Shown: piece after piece, positions 1 through 12,165 of the stretch | How the letters are laid out: each line of letters begins with the position of its first letter | Numbering within the stretch: position 1 is the stretch's first letter | NCBI GenBank assembly: GCA_037126765.1 | Contig: JBBCBC010000026.1 | Span: forward strand, 30,489,698 to 30,553,697 | DNA from: Stenogyne calaminthoides | Lineage: Eukaryota > Streptophyta > Magnoliopsida > Lamiales > Lamiaceae | Direction of reading: 5' to 3' | Length of the DNA stretch: 64,000 nucleotides | Position numbers and translations under genes: made by a program | Notes under the pieces: generated by a model | Databases searched by the model: none | Seen by the model: only the letters and a program-made list of their open reading frames with translations | Told to the model about the DNA's origin: nothing

Positions 1-974
1 GAGACCTGAAAGGAGCTGTCAACAGACTTTCTGAAGGTTTCTCAGTAAAGGTAATGCATTGTGGAGAATGTTTTGCATAGTCTTAACACCATTATAAAAA
101 CAAAAGACTGAAAAAAAATGTCGAGGAAGACGAAGACAGAAATGTATACATAATAATCTCAAAGGACTTCCTGGCTCCTGCAAATCAAGATGTGTCCTAG
201 GTAAAATATATCATCTAAAGCCAAATTCGTATATCCTTACCCACATCTCAACCCTATTGGTTAGATCTTCCAATTATTTGTGATACTATTCTAAGTGGCT
301 AGTCCTATCGGGTTGGTCGCCTCGCCTGTACTTATCATGTCGTTTATTCCTCTAACCTGTCCTCTCTTGTTCTAATTCTTTTGATATGTGATTCCAGATA
401 ATTAAGAAACTTCAAGACGCACAAAATGCTAAATTAATGTGCAGTAAATTCTAAGTATAATACCCAAGTCAGGTATAGTCCCTAACTATTCAAACTTGCA
501 GCTTTTGCAAGTAGAAGATATCACTTTTGCAATTAAGGCCAGCATAAAGTAAAAACAACAGCCATAATGTTGCGAGTAAATGTCAAGCACTCTGCACTCA
601 ATAAAATAATTGGAGGCAACTGATCTTAGATTCTTGACCCATATTAGGTTCGAGCAGCATCTTCATATAGGTTAAATAATAGATCTCCATGTCTAATATC
701 CAAAAATCTTTAACAAGTGGGAAAACTGCCTGATTCTAGTGAAATATAGCCAAGTCTAGTTATTTACTGCTCTATATCTACACATAAATAAGTTTTTGCT
801 TATTCCAATATTGAAAAAGAATGAGTCAGAGAGCTGAGTGGTCCTCTAATTCCATCACTGCTTATTCCAACATGAGAAAAGAATGAACCAGGATAGATCA
901 TCAGACAAGTGAAGATGCCCAAGTTATGTATATAAATTCAGTGAAGCATGCACAGCAAATGTTTCTGCACTAAC

Positions 975-3900
975 CAGCATCTGAAAAGGTGCATCAAGGA
1001 CTGCTGTTGGTGGAGGAACGTGTCTTATTATGGCATCCAGCAAATCAGACATATTCCTTGCATCTTCAGAAGGCTTCTTTGTGTAGGTAGATGAGGCCCA
1101 ACCTTCCTTTGCAGAAGCATAAAGAACGGGAAATTCTAATTGCTCCTCTGAAGAAAACGTAAGAGATTAATACAAGTGAGAAAACAATGGCTTGATCAGT
1201 TAAAATCTATCAAATGAGAAATATAACAACACCGCAGGCACCTGTTGCACCAAGATTAGCAAAGAGGTCAAACACCAGGCTCTCAACTTCACTGCACCTT
1301 TCTTCAGTAACTACACATACAATGTGCAAATCAAAGATTAAACACAGTTTATGCTTCTATATCACCAAGAACATGAATTTAACAACATTTGCAAAAGTTT
1401 ACAAACCTTCTAAAAACATGTTCAGACACATCTCAATAGAAATAAGTATACATCTTAATCATTATATAAGAAACTGCACTTTTCAAATAGTTACTTAATT
1501 AATTACTTTGAAAATGAACTAGTGGAATTTCAAGAAATAAACTTATAAAAAGAAATAGTGCATTCAGATGTATGACATTGACTCATCAATATTTTTTGCA
1601 AATGTACCTGTAGAGCGGTCTACTTTATTTAGAAGAAGAAGAGGACGTAGACCATATTTTAAGGCCTTTGCAAGAACAAATTTTGTCTGTGCTAGTGGAC
1701 CTTCACCAGCATCAACAACTAAAATTGCTCCCTCAACCATGCCAACAACTCGTTCAACCTATGAAAAGAAAAGAAAAAATTGAAATCTTCAATAAGGTAA
1801 AGACTTAAGAAGCATGGAATAATCAGATGTTCAATGTAAGGACCCATCCTGGAGAAAAAAAAAATCAAGCTGGAAAAGGTAAAGCTTCATTGTTCAAACC
1901 CGATGATAACCATAAATAATTAACATGCAACAACTAATTTTTACCAAGCAAAAATTTAGAGAACTTTTTATTTGTAATAACAGGATAGATTCAACAAGCT
2001 AGCAAGTGAATCAGGTCTAGAAAAGGAATGTAGACAATAAATGACAGGATAGATCAAGTATTAATGTTTAACAATTTGTGTGAATTGTCATGGCTTTGAT
2101 GATGAATGCCTTCCGGATACATTTAATATTCTACTCTCACGAGAGGCGATCTCATTATCAGTAGCTTACAACTTAGAAGTGCCCACAAAATAATAATTAT
2201 AAATAAATAATCAATATCAGCATGCATAAGCTGTGTAACAGTTTCCAAGTAATAACATTTTTAACCGAGCTGTCCATATATGATCTGTGACATCAATATT
2301 ACACAAGCGACGACAATTTCAACCAGAACCATAATCAATATACAGGCTAACTAGACAAAGTCTTAGAATAAAGGATTGAAGAAATGCCAGACAGTCTATA
2401 GCCACTAGCTAGTTTCATTAATATTTTAGAACCCCAAGGTCCCCAACTCCTCTAAGAAGAATAAATTGCATAAATCTTTACTGTATAAACTCTCCATCAT
2501 CAGTCGTCATCGCTCATCACAAAGTAAGATCATTACATAAATAGTAGTAGTTCTTTAGATGACTTACTTCACCACCAAAATCTGCATGTCCCGGTGTGTC
2601 AACCATGTTTAGCTCATTTCCTTTCCACGGAATAGATGTAACCTGCACTCATGAAAAGAATAGCAAATGAGATGCTCTAAAGCATACAGCAAACCAAAAT
2701 TACATAATTATTATAGAATTTATCACCACAAATATTTCTTAATTAAATACTGAATGTTTCCCTTCAACAACTGCTTAGCATGCCCACTGCTAGAGTTGCA
2801 TTTAGAAAACCTAAGATGCTGTGGATCAAAAATTATAATACCAACATAGTTGTTCGGTCACAGTTTGCCACCATAATACCACTGGCTCAGAAGTAGATAC
2901 CTCGTGTAAGTTTCATCAATCTACTACCAACCAAGAGTAGCAGCCGTAAGTCCGGCCTTTTTTTCATCATTGCCAATGTGTAGAAAGGAAATCTACAGGC
3001 CACATTCAAAAGATACCACCTCATCTTTCACATATCAAAATGAATTGTATATATGCTTTATAGTGTGCCAGCTTTCAACCGTTTTAATAGTTCTCTGAGC
3101 TTCTTACAGATAATATCAGTTCAATTTCTTCATTTACTAAACCAGTACTCTCAGTACTGTCGTTTCTAACAGCACATCTATACAACCCATCCTAATATAC
3201 CCACTGCTAGTGAATCAAGATGCACTTCAGGAAAAACCCAAGTGGAACTTGTGAATCAAGATGCACTATTTACTATTAACACAGTAGTCCACACTCTACA
3301 CCAACACACTAGTTCATTCACAGTTTAACACCATAATACCACTGGCTCAGAAGTAGATACCTCATGGAACTTCATCAACCTACTACCAACAAAGAGTAGC
3401 AGCCGTAAGTCCGGCCTTTTTGTCATCATTGCCAATGGAGATCACAGAGCTGTGTAGAAAGGGTATCTATTGCTCATATTCTAAAGATGGAATCTTCATC
3501 CCTCACATATCAAAATAAATTGAATAAATGATCTCGTGCGTGCCATTTTCCAACTGTTTTTGGAGTTCTATAAGAACCTTCAGGATCAATATCAACACCC
3601 TAAACTCACTAACAACACAACTACACGGCCCTGCCTATTCTAACGGCCCAAGATGTACTGAAACTAGATAAATTTATCTGATACTGATTTGAAACCAAAT
3701 AACAATAAGCTACTTTAATAAGTACAGTATTCAATTCGATATTTCATACACAGAAAACAACTAAAAGAAGAAATTAACACCTTTGAGGCGATGGTAATCC
3801 CGCGCTCTCGCTCGAGGGTAATCGAATCTAGAGCTCGTTCGTGCGGAATATCGGCGCCGCATTGGCGCAGGAGCCGATCCATAAGCGTGGTCTTCCCATG

Positions 3901-4125
3901 GTCAACGTGAGCTATCACGGCGACATTCCGAAGGCGGCTGGGGTCCACCACGGTGCCGGAAGCATCCGCGGCCGACGGAGAGGCGGCGGTTTCGGTGGCA
4001 GATGAGAAGAGCCTCGTGGATCCCGCAGAGCGTGATAGAAGGGGATTCCGGCGATTGGCAGAGAAGGAAGAGAGGGACTTTCTGGCGGCGGTGGAGCAGA
4101 GGGAGCGGAGGAGAGGACCCACCAT
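975..4125 (-). CDS. TypA/BipA-family translation GTPase, 5' half (partial, five exons, continues past the left edge)
   Basis: Exons on the complement are 4125-3781, 2642-2568, 1758-1608, 1310-1242 and 1147-975; all boundaries are GT/AG and phases agree, giving 271 residues. Residues 1-60 are rich in Arg, Ser and Ala, like a mitochondrial or plastid transit peptide. The GTPase core follows: G1 AHVDHGKT (72-79), the effector region ending ERERGITIASK in exon 1, G3 DTPGH (130-134) and G4 NKVD (184-187). This is the TypA/BipA type, a ribosome-associated GTPase of the EF-G/EF-Tu superfamily; the closest plant relative I recall is the organellar form at Arabidopsis At2g31060. Domain II, the EF-G-like domains and the C-terminus must lie beyond position 1, because exon 5 ends in a good donor at 974-969 and I found no convincing further exon before the edge. 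I chose the ATG at 4125 because it starts MVGPLLRSL; an in-frame ATG at 4182 would add 19 unlikely residues. Confidence 0.9.
2865..3440. repeat. Direct repeat inside TypA intron 1
   Basis: About 110 bp around 2868-2985 (containing accactggctcagaagtaga and agtagcagccgtaagtccgg) recurs at about 3328-3440 with few differences. Two more copies lie in the matching intron of the duplicated TypA exons (about 20205-20320 and 20635-20750). The repeat therefore arose before the TypA 5' region was duplicated. No coding signal. Confidence 0.8.
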
Positions 4126-4312
4126 TTCTAGCAGAGCATGGAGAATGGCTGCTTCTGCTAGCGAATTCAGGTGGTGCTGCAATTTTGTAGGGTTTAAGGA
4201 TTTTGTTCCCTTTTTCTATTTCTTTTTTCCTTTTCTTCTTTTTTTTAAGGGTTTAAGGGTTTTGTTATACTTACAATTAATTTATTTCATTTAATAGGTA
4301 ATTGAAACTTAA

Positions 4313-4673
4313 AAGAATTTCGTCTCATCTAAAAGTTCGACCTTGTGGAGAGAGTCGGAAATTAATTTATTTATTTAATTTCCCTCAACACTCCCCCTTA
4401 CTCGGTCCGAACTTGTAAAGAGGGTCAAAAATTAATTTATTTATTTATTTTTCCTCAACACTGCCCCGCACTCGTGAGCCAAATTATTGTCTCTGCCCTC
4501 GGAGGCCTAAAGAGTGGACAATTTAAATAAGTTGAGTGCTTTTCACGAGAATCGAACTCAGAATTTGAGCTGAGCCAGATGCTTTAATATCATGAAAGAA
4601 TTCAGTCTCATTTAAAAGCTCGAACTTTAAGAGAGGGCGGGAATCAATTCATTTACTTAATTTCCCTCAACAG
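4313..4673. repeat. Retroelement or SINE-like remnant with direct terminal repeats
   Basis: A unit of about 78 bp at 4313-4391 (ending aatttccctcaaca) recurs at 4597-4673, with a weaker middle copy near 4400-4465. Between them, read on the minus strand, is a box-B-like motif (4547-4559, AGTTCGATTCT) next to a box-A-like motif (4566-4578), suggesting tRNA-derived sequence. Their spacing is too short for an intact tRNA promoter, so this is a rearranged remnant. The stretch 4674-5165 is AT-rich and I see no gene in it. Confidence 0.4.
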
Positions 4674-5170
4674 TAACAAAATCACAAATTATTACATAAT
4701 TTTGCTCATGTTCATGTACTTTATAAATTTTGGTGTTTTTTGTTTCAATTTTGGTTCTCTCATGCGAAAATTTTGAGTTTTAGCCGAAAAAGTTATTAGA
4801 ATAGGGTTGAAATTTTGTTTCAATATACAAATGGTACAAAATGAGTATCAAAATGATTTGTTCAACAAGAAAAAGAAAATAGGATGGAAATAAATAAAAT
4901 TCATGACTTTGAAGTTGCAAAAATTTACCTAGTAACAAGGTAGTAGTTTGTTGTGTTCTTTGTGACGATTTGCACATGGGCACTCTCGAGTAATAATAAG
5001 TTTATTTTGCTGTTAGAAAATAAATAAAGAAAGATATCATGTTCAGTAATATGATCACTTAAATTTAGAGATGAATAATATTTATGTTTCAATAAATAAT
5101 TTTATATTACCGTCGCAGTGCAGCCAATGTCTAAATGGGATTGTTGCTGGCTTTAAAAGCTATACGGCTC

Positions 5171-5978
5171 GCGTTTGTTTTGGGATTCACATGGATGGAC
5201 TTAGAACTTCGCTTCTCGTCCCGTATTAATTTGGAATTTAGAATCTAGTTTTTAAATCTCACATTCAATCCACACATACAAATACCTATAAAACATATTA
5301 TTACCTCCAAATATCTATATAATCTATTATTACTATTTTCAATACATCACACTTTATACATTTTATTTAATTTGTATTGTATAATTTACTTCAACCCAAC
5401 CACATATTATTTAAATCTGACTATTAATAGAGAATAGTAATATGTATCATTTTTTTGTTTTACAAATATTGTAATTTTTTTGGCATATTTTTTATGCCTT
5501 TTTTAATTTGACTAATTTTAAAACATTTAATTAGTTTGGTTCTATTTGACATAATAAATTATTTATTGTGAGGGCCGATAATTATGCCTTTTTATTTGAC
5601 TAATTTTAGAATATTTGATTAGTTTGGTTCAATATGACATGTTTTGGTGTTTAACAAAAAAAGTGGGTTTGGGTTGAAATTAACTAGAGGGTTCGATAAG
5701 TCACTCTTCACAGATTTTTAATTTACGCAAATAATTATATAATTATAATAAAAGGTATAATTAAGTATTAAATAATTATTTAATTTTTAATCACATAACT
5801 CAATATAATATAATAATACAACATCAATCATTATTATAAATTTATTTGACATAAAGTTAAATCTCAACCTACTCAAATTCCAAAACAAACACACACATTT
5901 ATTATTCATCAAAGATTCTAAATCCCTGGATTCTAAAACATTGACTTGCTCCGCACACTTAAATCTCAAAACAAACGC
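5171..5978. mobile_element. Terminal-inverted-repeat element, unclassified
   Basis: The left end gcgtttgttttgggatt matches the reverse complement of the right end (aaatctcaaaacaaacgc) almost perfectly. The interior is AT-rich, without a coding signal. A related end pair bounds 29601-29892. No clear target duplication was found here. Confidence 0.5.
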
Positions 5979-6258
5979 TTGCTCCTATTTTTAAGTTGAG
6001 ATGTAATTGAGGGTAATATAACATTAGAAAATAATATAGTATATCTTAAATCATAAATTAAGGTAATATAACATTAAAAAATAATATAGTATATCTTAAA
6101 TAAAATAGCTATGCAATTCACTTTCGGTGAGGGTCGATCCCAGGTCCCTTACCTGGGTAAAAAAGTTTGTTGGTAGGTATTAAACTCAATTCAATTTAAA
6201 GAGAAAAGTTGTTCTCATCTTATTTTAAAAATTAAAAAAAAAAAAAACAACAACAACA

Positions 6259-7640
6259 ATTTTGGAAGATTTAGTGCAAAGGTTCTTGATGAAATACTTC
6301 CCATCAGTAAAAACATTGAAGTTGAAGGGAGAAATAACTCCATTCATGTAGCGAGACGATGAACCTCTTTTTTGATGCTTGGGATTCATTTGCTGGTGGA
6401 TCGCTTCTTACTAAAAGGTCGGATGAAATTTTTGCGCTTTTAGAAGAAATGTCTCTAAATAATTATCAATGCACTTCAGAAAGAAGATACTCCCTCCGTC
6501 CCAAATCAATTTTCACAGTTACTTTTGACTAGTGTTTTTATGAGCGAGTTTTGTATTAGTAATTGAAATGATAATGTTATTTTTAAAGATGGGTATGATA
6601 GATAAGGGGTATATCTATCATACACATCCTTAAAAGTCATTTTATCATTTCAATTACTAGTAAAATAATCGCTCAAAAAAACATGAGTAAAAACAACTGT
6701 GAAAATTGATTTGAGACAGAGGTAATAGTATATTAAGAGTTTGACTGCTATAAAAGAAACTAATGCGCTCGAGAACCTCACATTCCACTCCAGATAACCA
6801 CACTGAACATTGTGCATAATATTCTTTTCTCAACTTTTCTTAATTTTATTTTCATGAAACTTGTTCGTAATATGGAATTGATATCGTTACATTTATAGAA
6901 TAAATAGAATTGCGGATTTTGTTAATTTGGGGACATGATAAAGTATGGGTGTTGGAATAATAAGTAAGGGTGCATGTTTAAAGAAATTTACATATATATA
7001 TTAATGAACCTTTGGAGGATCCAGATCCATGTAATATTATAGTTGATATAATTGAGAGCTCGTTTGGTATGACTTGAATATGATTATAATAATGAGTATC
7101 ATTGAGGAATCAATCATTATAGGGTTATTGATTGCATTTTTATTATTTGGTTAAAAAATTAACATTGGGTATCTTGTGAGGAGAGTTGAGTGAGTTATAC
7201 AAATAGTGTAATCAATTATTTACTTCTATTTGTATTACGGACACAACAAAACTATCAAATAGTATAAATAGGAATAATTCATATTATCCTCTTCCATTGT
7301 CCCCGCTCAGTTCCTTTTTTTTTTGGAAGACAAACAGTTGGTTTGCTTGTTCATTGATTTTTCCAGTGAAAGGTTTGATTTTGACAGATATCTTTTTTAT
7401 GCTAATCGTTTGGTCAATTGATGAATTTGATGCTAACCTATTTATTTAGTTAATTAATTGACATATCTGATGCTAACCTAATTGTTAATTTTGTCAATTA
7501 TCTGATGCTAACCTAATTATTGTTTGGTCTCAAATATCAAGTGAAACCAAGTAGTAAAAGCTCACTATATGGACAAAAGGATATTTCGTCTTTGATTGAT
7601 TTTTTAAATTTACATCTACTAAGGACGACAATGGATAAAC
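6259..7640 (+). mobile_element. Gypsy-type gag and flank fragment, interrupted
   Basis: 6259-6370 matches, in reverse, the gag-coding stretch at 11340-11455 (residues like EDLVQ-FL-KYFP then K-EIT-FM). 6850-7035 matches 11170-11330 in reverse, and 7310-7640 matches 10800-11130 in reverse. The block is therefore an inverted copy of 10800-11480. About 480 bp between the first two blocks, including a Stowaway-like MITE, was inserted later, and 7050-7310 is another insertion beginning with a typical gtttggtatga end. All frames are broken. Confidence 0.65.
6488..6724. mobile_element. Stowaway-like (Tc1/Mariner) MITE
   Basis: It begins TA-CTCCCTCCGTCCCAAATCAA and ends ttgatttgagacagagg-TA. These are inverted repeats flanked by TA dinucleotides, as expected of Stowaway elements. 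The interior is also largely palindromic (aattgaaatgata with tatcatttcaatta). No coding capacity. Confidence 0.85.
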
Positions 7641-8145
7641 ACTAGTATTATATTAAAAATAAACTATAAATACAAGAAATTCGTGAATATGTTTAATATC
7701 TTAATGGAAAATTAACGATTTTAGACAAATAAAACGAGACTATGATCAAAGTATATTGAGTACAGGCAGTAGCAATTAGCAAAGACTAGCAAATGCATGA
7801 AGAAAAATGGAGGTGGGCCACTTAATTTCCAGGCAATAATTGAAGCCCACATTTAGGCCCAAGTGAGAAGAAAGATACCAACTCAAACAGGGAAGATTTC
7901 AGCCGTGGATTTCAATTAGCAACCTTAAAAAGTTGTACAAATAGCTATTTATAAACGGATGTATATCACAAGAAACTTAACTCTTAGAACAACAGCAATT
8001 TCATATATCTCAAAAAATGGCATTGCCAAAAGGTGTAGATGCATCCACACAAGAGCTTCTAGATGCTCAAACTCACATTTGGAACCACATTTTCAATTTC
8101 ATAAATTCAATGTCCTTAAAATGTGCAATTCAATTAGGTATACCC

Positions 8146-8389
8146 AAGAGTGCAGAAGTCGCAAATCGGTAGACGAGCGGATTGTGGCCGCCTAGCGCCT
8201 AGACCTCCTAGTCGGCCGCCTAGGCGGTCCCATTTTTTTTAATTTTTTTTTAAATTGAAAAATAAATTAACATAAATCCGTCTAGATCTGTCTAAATCCG
8301 CCTAGGCGCCGCCTAGCAGCCAAAACGATTTTTCTCGCCGATTTTGACAAAATCGGGGCGGCCGCCTAGGCCGAGTTCTGCAACCATGT
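8146..8389. mobile_element. Non-autonomous hAT-type element inside OMT exon 1
   Basis: An insertion of 244 bp is flanked by a perfect 8-bp duplication, gtataccc (8138-8145 and 8390-8397). Its ends share imperfect inverted repeats (gtgcagaagtcg against ttgcagaactcg). The interior contains repeated ccgcctaggcgg palindromes. An 8-bp target duplication is diagnostic of the hAT superfamily. Removing the insert plus one target copy restores the OMT frame exactly. Confidence 0.9.
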
Positions 8390-8543
8390 GTATACCCGAT
8401 GTGATCCACAAGCATGGCAAGCCAATGACACTTTCTAAAATCTGAACTTATAGAAGTGTTAAATTAGTTATTTCTATTATTTTCACTAACAAGGTATGCA
8501 TGCATGAGTGGAACATCATCTTATTTCAATCATATTATATAAT

Positions 8544-8917
8544 GGGGAATTAAACTAAATTAGTCTCATAATTTTGCACCTTTATTGAAATAGTCTCATA
8601 ATTATCAATTTTTTTAATTTAATTTCACATATATTTATTTTATTCCAATTTAATATCATACCGTCGAAAGTCGCTCAAAATTGCTTAAAACGGCGCCGTT
8701 TTGGGCACGTGTCCTACACGTGTCCCCAATTTTGACCAAAATATGTAAGACACGTGTCCAAAACGACATCGTTTTAGGTAATTTTGAGCGACCTCCGACG
8801 ATTTGGAACTAAATTGGATCAAATTGAATACATGTGAGATTAAATTGGAAAAGTTGATAATTATGGGACAATTTCAATAAATATTCAAAATTATGAGATG
8901 GTTTTAGTTTAAATCCC
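8544..8917. mobile_element. Mutator-like MITE in the OMT intron remnant
   Basis: This is a 374-bp palindrome. The left arm gggaattaaactaaattagt and the reverse complement of the right arm agree over about 60 bp. It is flanked by 9-bp ttatataat / ttatgtaat (one mismatch), the duplication size of Mutator-like elements. The centre carries several acgtgtcc/ggacacgtgt motifs. No coding capacity. Confidence 0.75.
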
Positions 8918-9795
8918 TTATGTAATGTATAATATATTTTAGTGTAGATATTTGTCCAAATTATCAAAAGTACTATGTGGTTTTGTATAATGATCAGTAA
9001 GTCTTTGGTGAAATTTGTTCATATATATATATAGTATGAAATTTATATTATTATATTTACAAAATAATACTCCACATACATTTATCAACTGATATCATTA
9101 CATTTATAAATATTAATTTATAAGAATAAGTGTATCAATATATACGTGTAATGGTATCAGATTCATACCATGAACAAATTTCAGTGTTGAATAATTATAT
9201 GTCATTCTAGGGAGTATGCTTAATCGATAATTACACACATCGTGCCGGATTAAATGAAACATATATAAATTTATTGGTGATCATACGATTTATTGTGCAA
9301 TTAATATATATATATATATATATATGTTGATAAAAAACTGAATGAATTATAATTGATGACTTATAAAATTTTATATGTGATGTATTAACAGTCGATATTC
9401 CATAATTGGCCTGATGAAGAAAGTCTAAAGTTACTTAAAAAATGCAAAGAAGCAATAACTGCGTCTGGAAAAGTGATTATTGTTGATATGGTTGTGGATG
9501 ATCGGAATGAAAACCAGCTCTTTTTCGATATGTTGATGATGGCTGATGTTACAGGAAAAGAGAGGACGGAAAAGGATTGGACGAAGCTTTTTTCCGCCGC
9601 TGGCTTCAAAATTTACAAGATTGCTCATGTTTTAGGGTCGAGGTCTGTGATTGAAGTTTTACCTTAGATTATTTACTTTGTTTTGCAAGTTTAAATGTTT
9701 TTATTACGTACTGCGTCTTAATGTTGATCATTTGGAACTCCGTAACGTATTTTAGTGTGTTTTGTTATTGAACTTTGTAATAAATGTTCCAAGAA

Positions 9796-10110
9796 ACTTT
9801 GACTCATTTTGATCTTGGTACTACTAATTTATAGTTTTTTATCTTGGTCATGTAACTTTACAAAGTTCGACTTTTTCGTCCTGTCACCTGCTAGTTACCT
9901 GCGACAGGACTAAAAAGTCGATTTTTGTAAAGTTACAGGACCAAGATCATAATTTACGAATTTTAATTTTAATCCTGTAACTTAGAAAAAATCGATTTTT
10001 AGTCCTGTCACCTGCAATAGCCGGTGCCATGACGAAAAAGTCGAATTTTGCAAAGTTACATGACCAAGATCAAAATTGGTCAAAGTTACAAGACAAAAAT
10101 GTCAATTTTT
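9796..10110. repeat. Long palindromic repeat downstream of OMT copy 1
   Basis: The motif gatcttggt..tgtaacttt..aaagtcga, and its inverse, recurs four times, forming nested inverted repeats (for example 9835-9900 against 9900-9955, and 9960-10010 against 10020-10075). It is probably a MITE. No open frame. Confidence 0.6.
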
Positions 10111-10194
10111 TTTTTTTTAGAAAAATATAGAATTAATTAAAAAGGGGCATTGATATTTAAATGTTTGCTTATGCTACTTACCTAGTGTATTATG

Positions 10195-10300
10195 ATTCAA
10201 AATGAAGGATCTAAGGTCACCAATTGAGTATATTCGTGGTTTCCAGCAGCAAATCTACAAGACAAAAATAATGAATTAGATATTATAGGAATGACATAGA
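10195..10300. repeat. OMT 3' flank duplicated at 18530-18655
   Basis: The stretch containing tccagcagcaaatctaca and aataatgaattagata is shared with 18575-18630 downstream of OMT copy 2. The OMT duplication therefore included at least 600 bp of 3' flank. Between 10300 and 10800 I see only AT-rich DNA, a tract of (TA)n at about 10674-10717 and gggttt-type degenerate repeats. Confidence 0.7.
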
Positions 10301-10684
10301 CAAAAATAATACTACATGAATTCCTATTAAATCAAGCATATATAATAAACATATGGATTTCAAACAATTGTTACTCTAGTCAGTATAAAGAAATGAGACA
10401 CAAATATTAATCTGATATATAAAACTGTTTCATACAAAACTCAATTATAACAAATTAAATTAAATTTGATCAACTATATACATATATTGATTTTGATATG
10501 GAGCCTAATATTGGGCTCCTCATGGAGCCTAATAGATTTTTTACCCGGTCCGAACCCAACTCAACCCGACTCAAAACTGGCCCAAGTGGTTCATGGTTCA
10601 CCCGCTCGACATTGATGGTTTAGGGTTTTACGGTTTATGGTTTAGAACTTAGTTTGGGAATGTCATATGTTTTTTTATATATAT

Positions 10685-10721
<37 letters not shown>

Positions 10722-11511
10722 GGGGTCCTCATTTTATATATACATTAATTAGGTCTCAAAATGTAAAATAATAGGGCTCAATTTCTTTGATTGTCCTTAA
10801 ATAGTGGTAGATGTAAATTTAAAAAATAATCAAAGAAAAAATATCCTTTTGTCCATACAGTGAGCTCTTACTTGTTGGTTTCACTTGATATTTGAGACCA
10901 AACAATAATTAGGTTAGCATTATATATGACAATTAATTGACCAAATTAACAATTAGGTTAGCATCAGATATGTCAATTAATTAACCAAATAAGTAGGTTA
11001 ATTAGCATCAAATTCATCAAGTGACCAAACGATTAGCTGGGTTAGCATCAACAAGATATATGTCAATGTCATAATCAAACTTTTCACTTGAAAAATCAAT
11101 GAAGAAGCAAACAACTATTTGTCTTCCACTAAAAATCAAGAAACTCAATTAAATCAACTACACAGTACTACATGGATCTGGATCCTCTCCAGTTCATTAA
11201 TCTGTAAATTTCTTTAAATTTGTACCCTTGTTTATATCCAACTTTTATATATATTTTGCCATGTTCCCAAATTAACAAAATATGCAATTCTCTATCTTCT
11301 ATAAACGTAGTGATATTAATTTCGTACCATGAACAAATTACATGAAAATAAGGTTCATCGTCTCGCTGCATGAACTGAGTTATTTCTCCCTTCAAGTTCA
11401 ACGTTTTTACTGGTGGGAAATATTTTATCAAGAACATTTGCACTAAATCCTCCCAAGTTATTATTGAGTTCCGCAATTGAGAAATGTACCACTATTTTGC
11501 CTTGTCCTTAA

Positions 11512-11790
11512 GGCTCCATTTGGATAGAAATCCATGGATTCACACACAAATCATATTCTTCAATTAATTTATAAATACTTAAATGTGAGAGTTTAGGGAA
11601 GAGAGAGAAGGGGAAGAGGGGGAAGGGGTAGAGATGAGGAGATTTCACAAATGACTAGGTTTTGATGAGGATTTGAAATCCCTTCATTTTAAACTAGACT
11701 CTCACATCTAAGTATTTGTAAATCCATTTGAGAGTGATAATTTGTATGTGAAATCCATGGATTTCCAAATCCATCCATCCAAATGGAGCC
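11512..11790. mobile_element. Tourist-like (PIF/Harbinger) MITE
   Basis: The 279-bp element runs from ggctccatttgga to tccaaatggagcc and is flanked by TAA on both sides, the 3-bp duplication of PIF/Harbinger elements. The interior is palindromic (catggattt/aaatccatg). Sister copies are at 24821-25093 and 39325-39601. Confidence 0.85.
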
Positions 11791-11840
11791 TAAGAGAAAA
11801 CGGAAATAAGCTAAGACGAATTGAGTTCAAGCTTTCTCCC

Positions 11841-12165
11841 TGTTGACGGTCAAATAATTAACGATTCTGATGTGGCTTGTTGAATTTGACCACCAAATAA
11901 ATAATTAATCGAACAAGATCAACTGCGAACCGTAGTTCTTCCTGTGTTGTGTAGGTATATAAGTGGAATGAGGGAAACATTCCAGAATTTTTTTACAATG
12001 AAAGGTGAGGTCCTTTATATAAATCATGTGCATAAAGCATGACAAAACATATGCGTAAGCACGATAAATCACGTGGTCTCGGTGGGACCTGCTGACGTGT
12101 GATAAATCGTCTTGCTGACGTGTGATAAATCGTCCTGCTGACGTGTGATAAATCTGGTGACAACA
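11841..12165. mobile_element. Solo LTR
   Basis: This 325-bp segment starts TGTTG and ends CAACA and is flanked by a perfect 5-bp duplication, ctccc (11836-11840 and 12166-12170). The duplicate region at 25141 has the uninterrupted empty site (tttctcccagttgagcg), so the boundaries are exact. It contains a TATA-like tttatataaa (about 12013) and three copies of a 23-bp tandem repeat, gctgacgtgtgataaatcgt, at about 12090-12156. Confidence 0.92.

Larger units (their letters stand above)
8017..9667 (+). pseudogene. O-methyltransferase pseudogene, copy 1 (flavonoid/caffeate OMT type)
   Basis: The ATG at 8017 opens a frame giving MALPKGVDAS, then QTHIWNHIFNFINSMSLKCA and IQLGIP: the N-terminal dimerisation domain of plant class II O-methyltransferases, most like mint flavonoid 8-OMTs. 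The frame is split by a hAT-type insertion (8146-8389), resumes as DVIHKHGKPMTLSK, then meets TGA. The rest of exon 1, including the SAM-binding domain, is deleted, but its donor (gtatgc, 8492) survives. Exon 2 is intact at 9392-9667 and encodes HNWPDEESLKLLKKCKEAI through to the C-terminal VIEVLP; it lacks the NRQATETL stretch present in copy 2. A TATA-like tatttataaac near 7944 marks the old promoter. Without a SAM site it cannot be a functional methyltransferase. Confidence 0.88.

Noticed and set aside
1..60. Possible exon at the window start (plus frame DLKGAVNRLSEGFSVK before gtaatg, or a minus-strand TypA exon)
   Set aside because: The minus-strand translation does not fit the next TypA segment, and the plus frame is too short at the edge to judge.
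3953..4294. Plus-strand frames over TypA exon 1
   Set aside because: They are antisense shadows of the GC-rich, repeat-poor exon 1; the minus strand shows GTPase motifs and splice sites.
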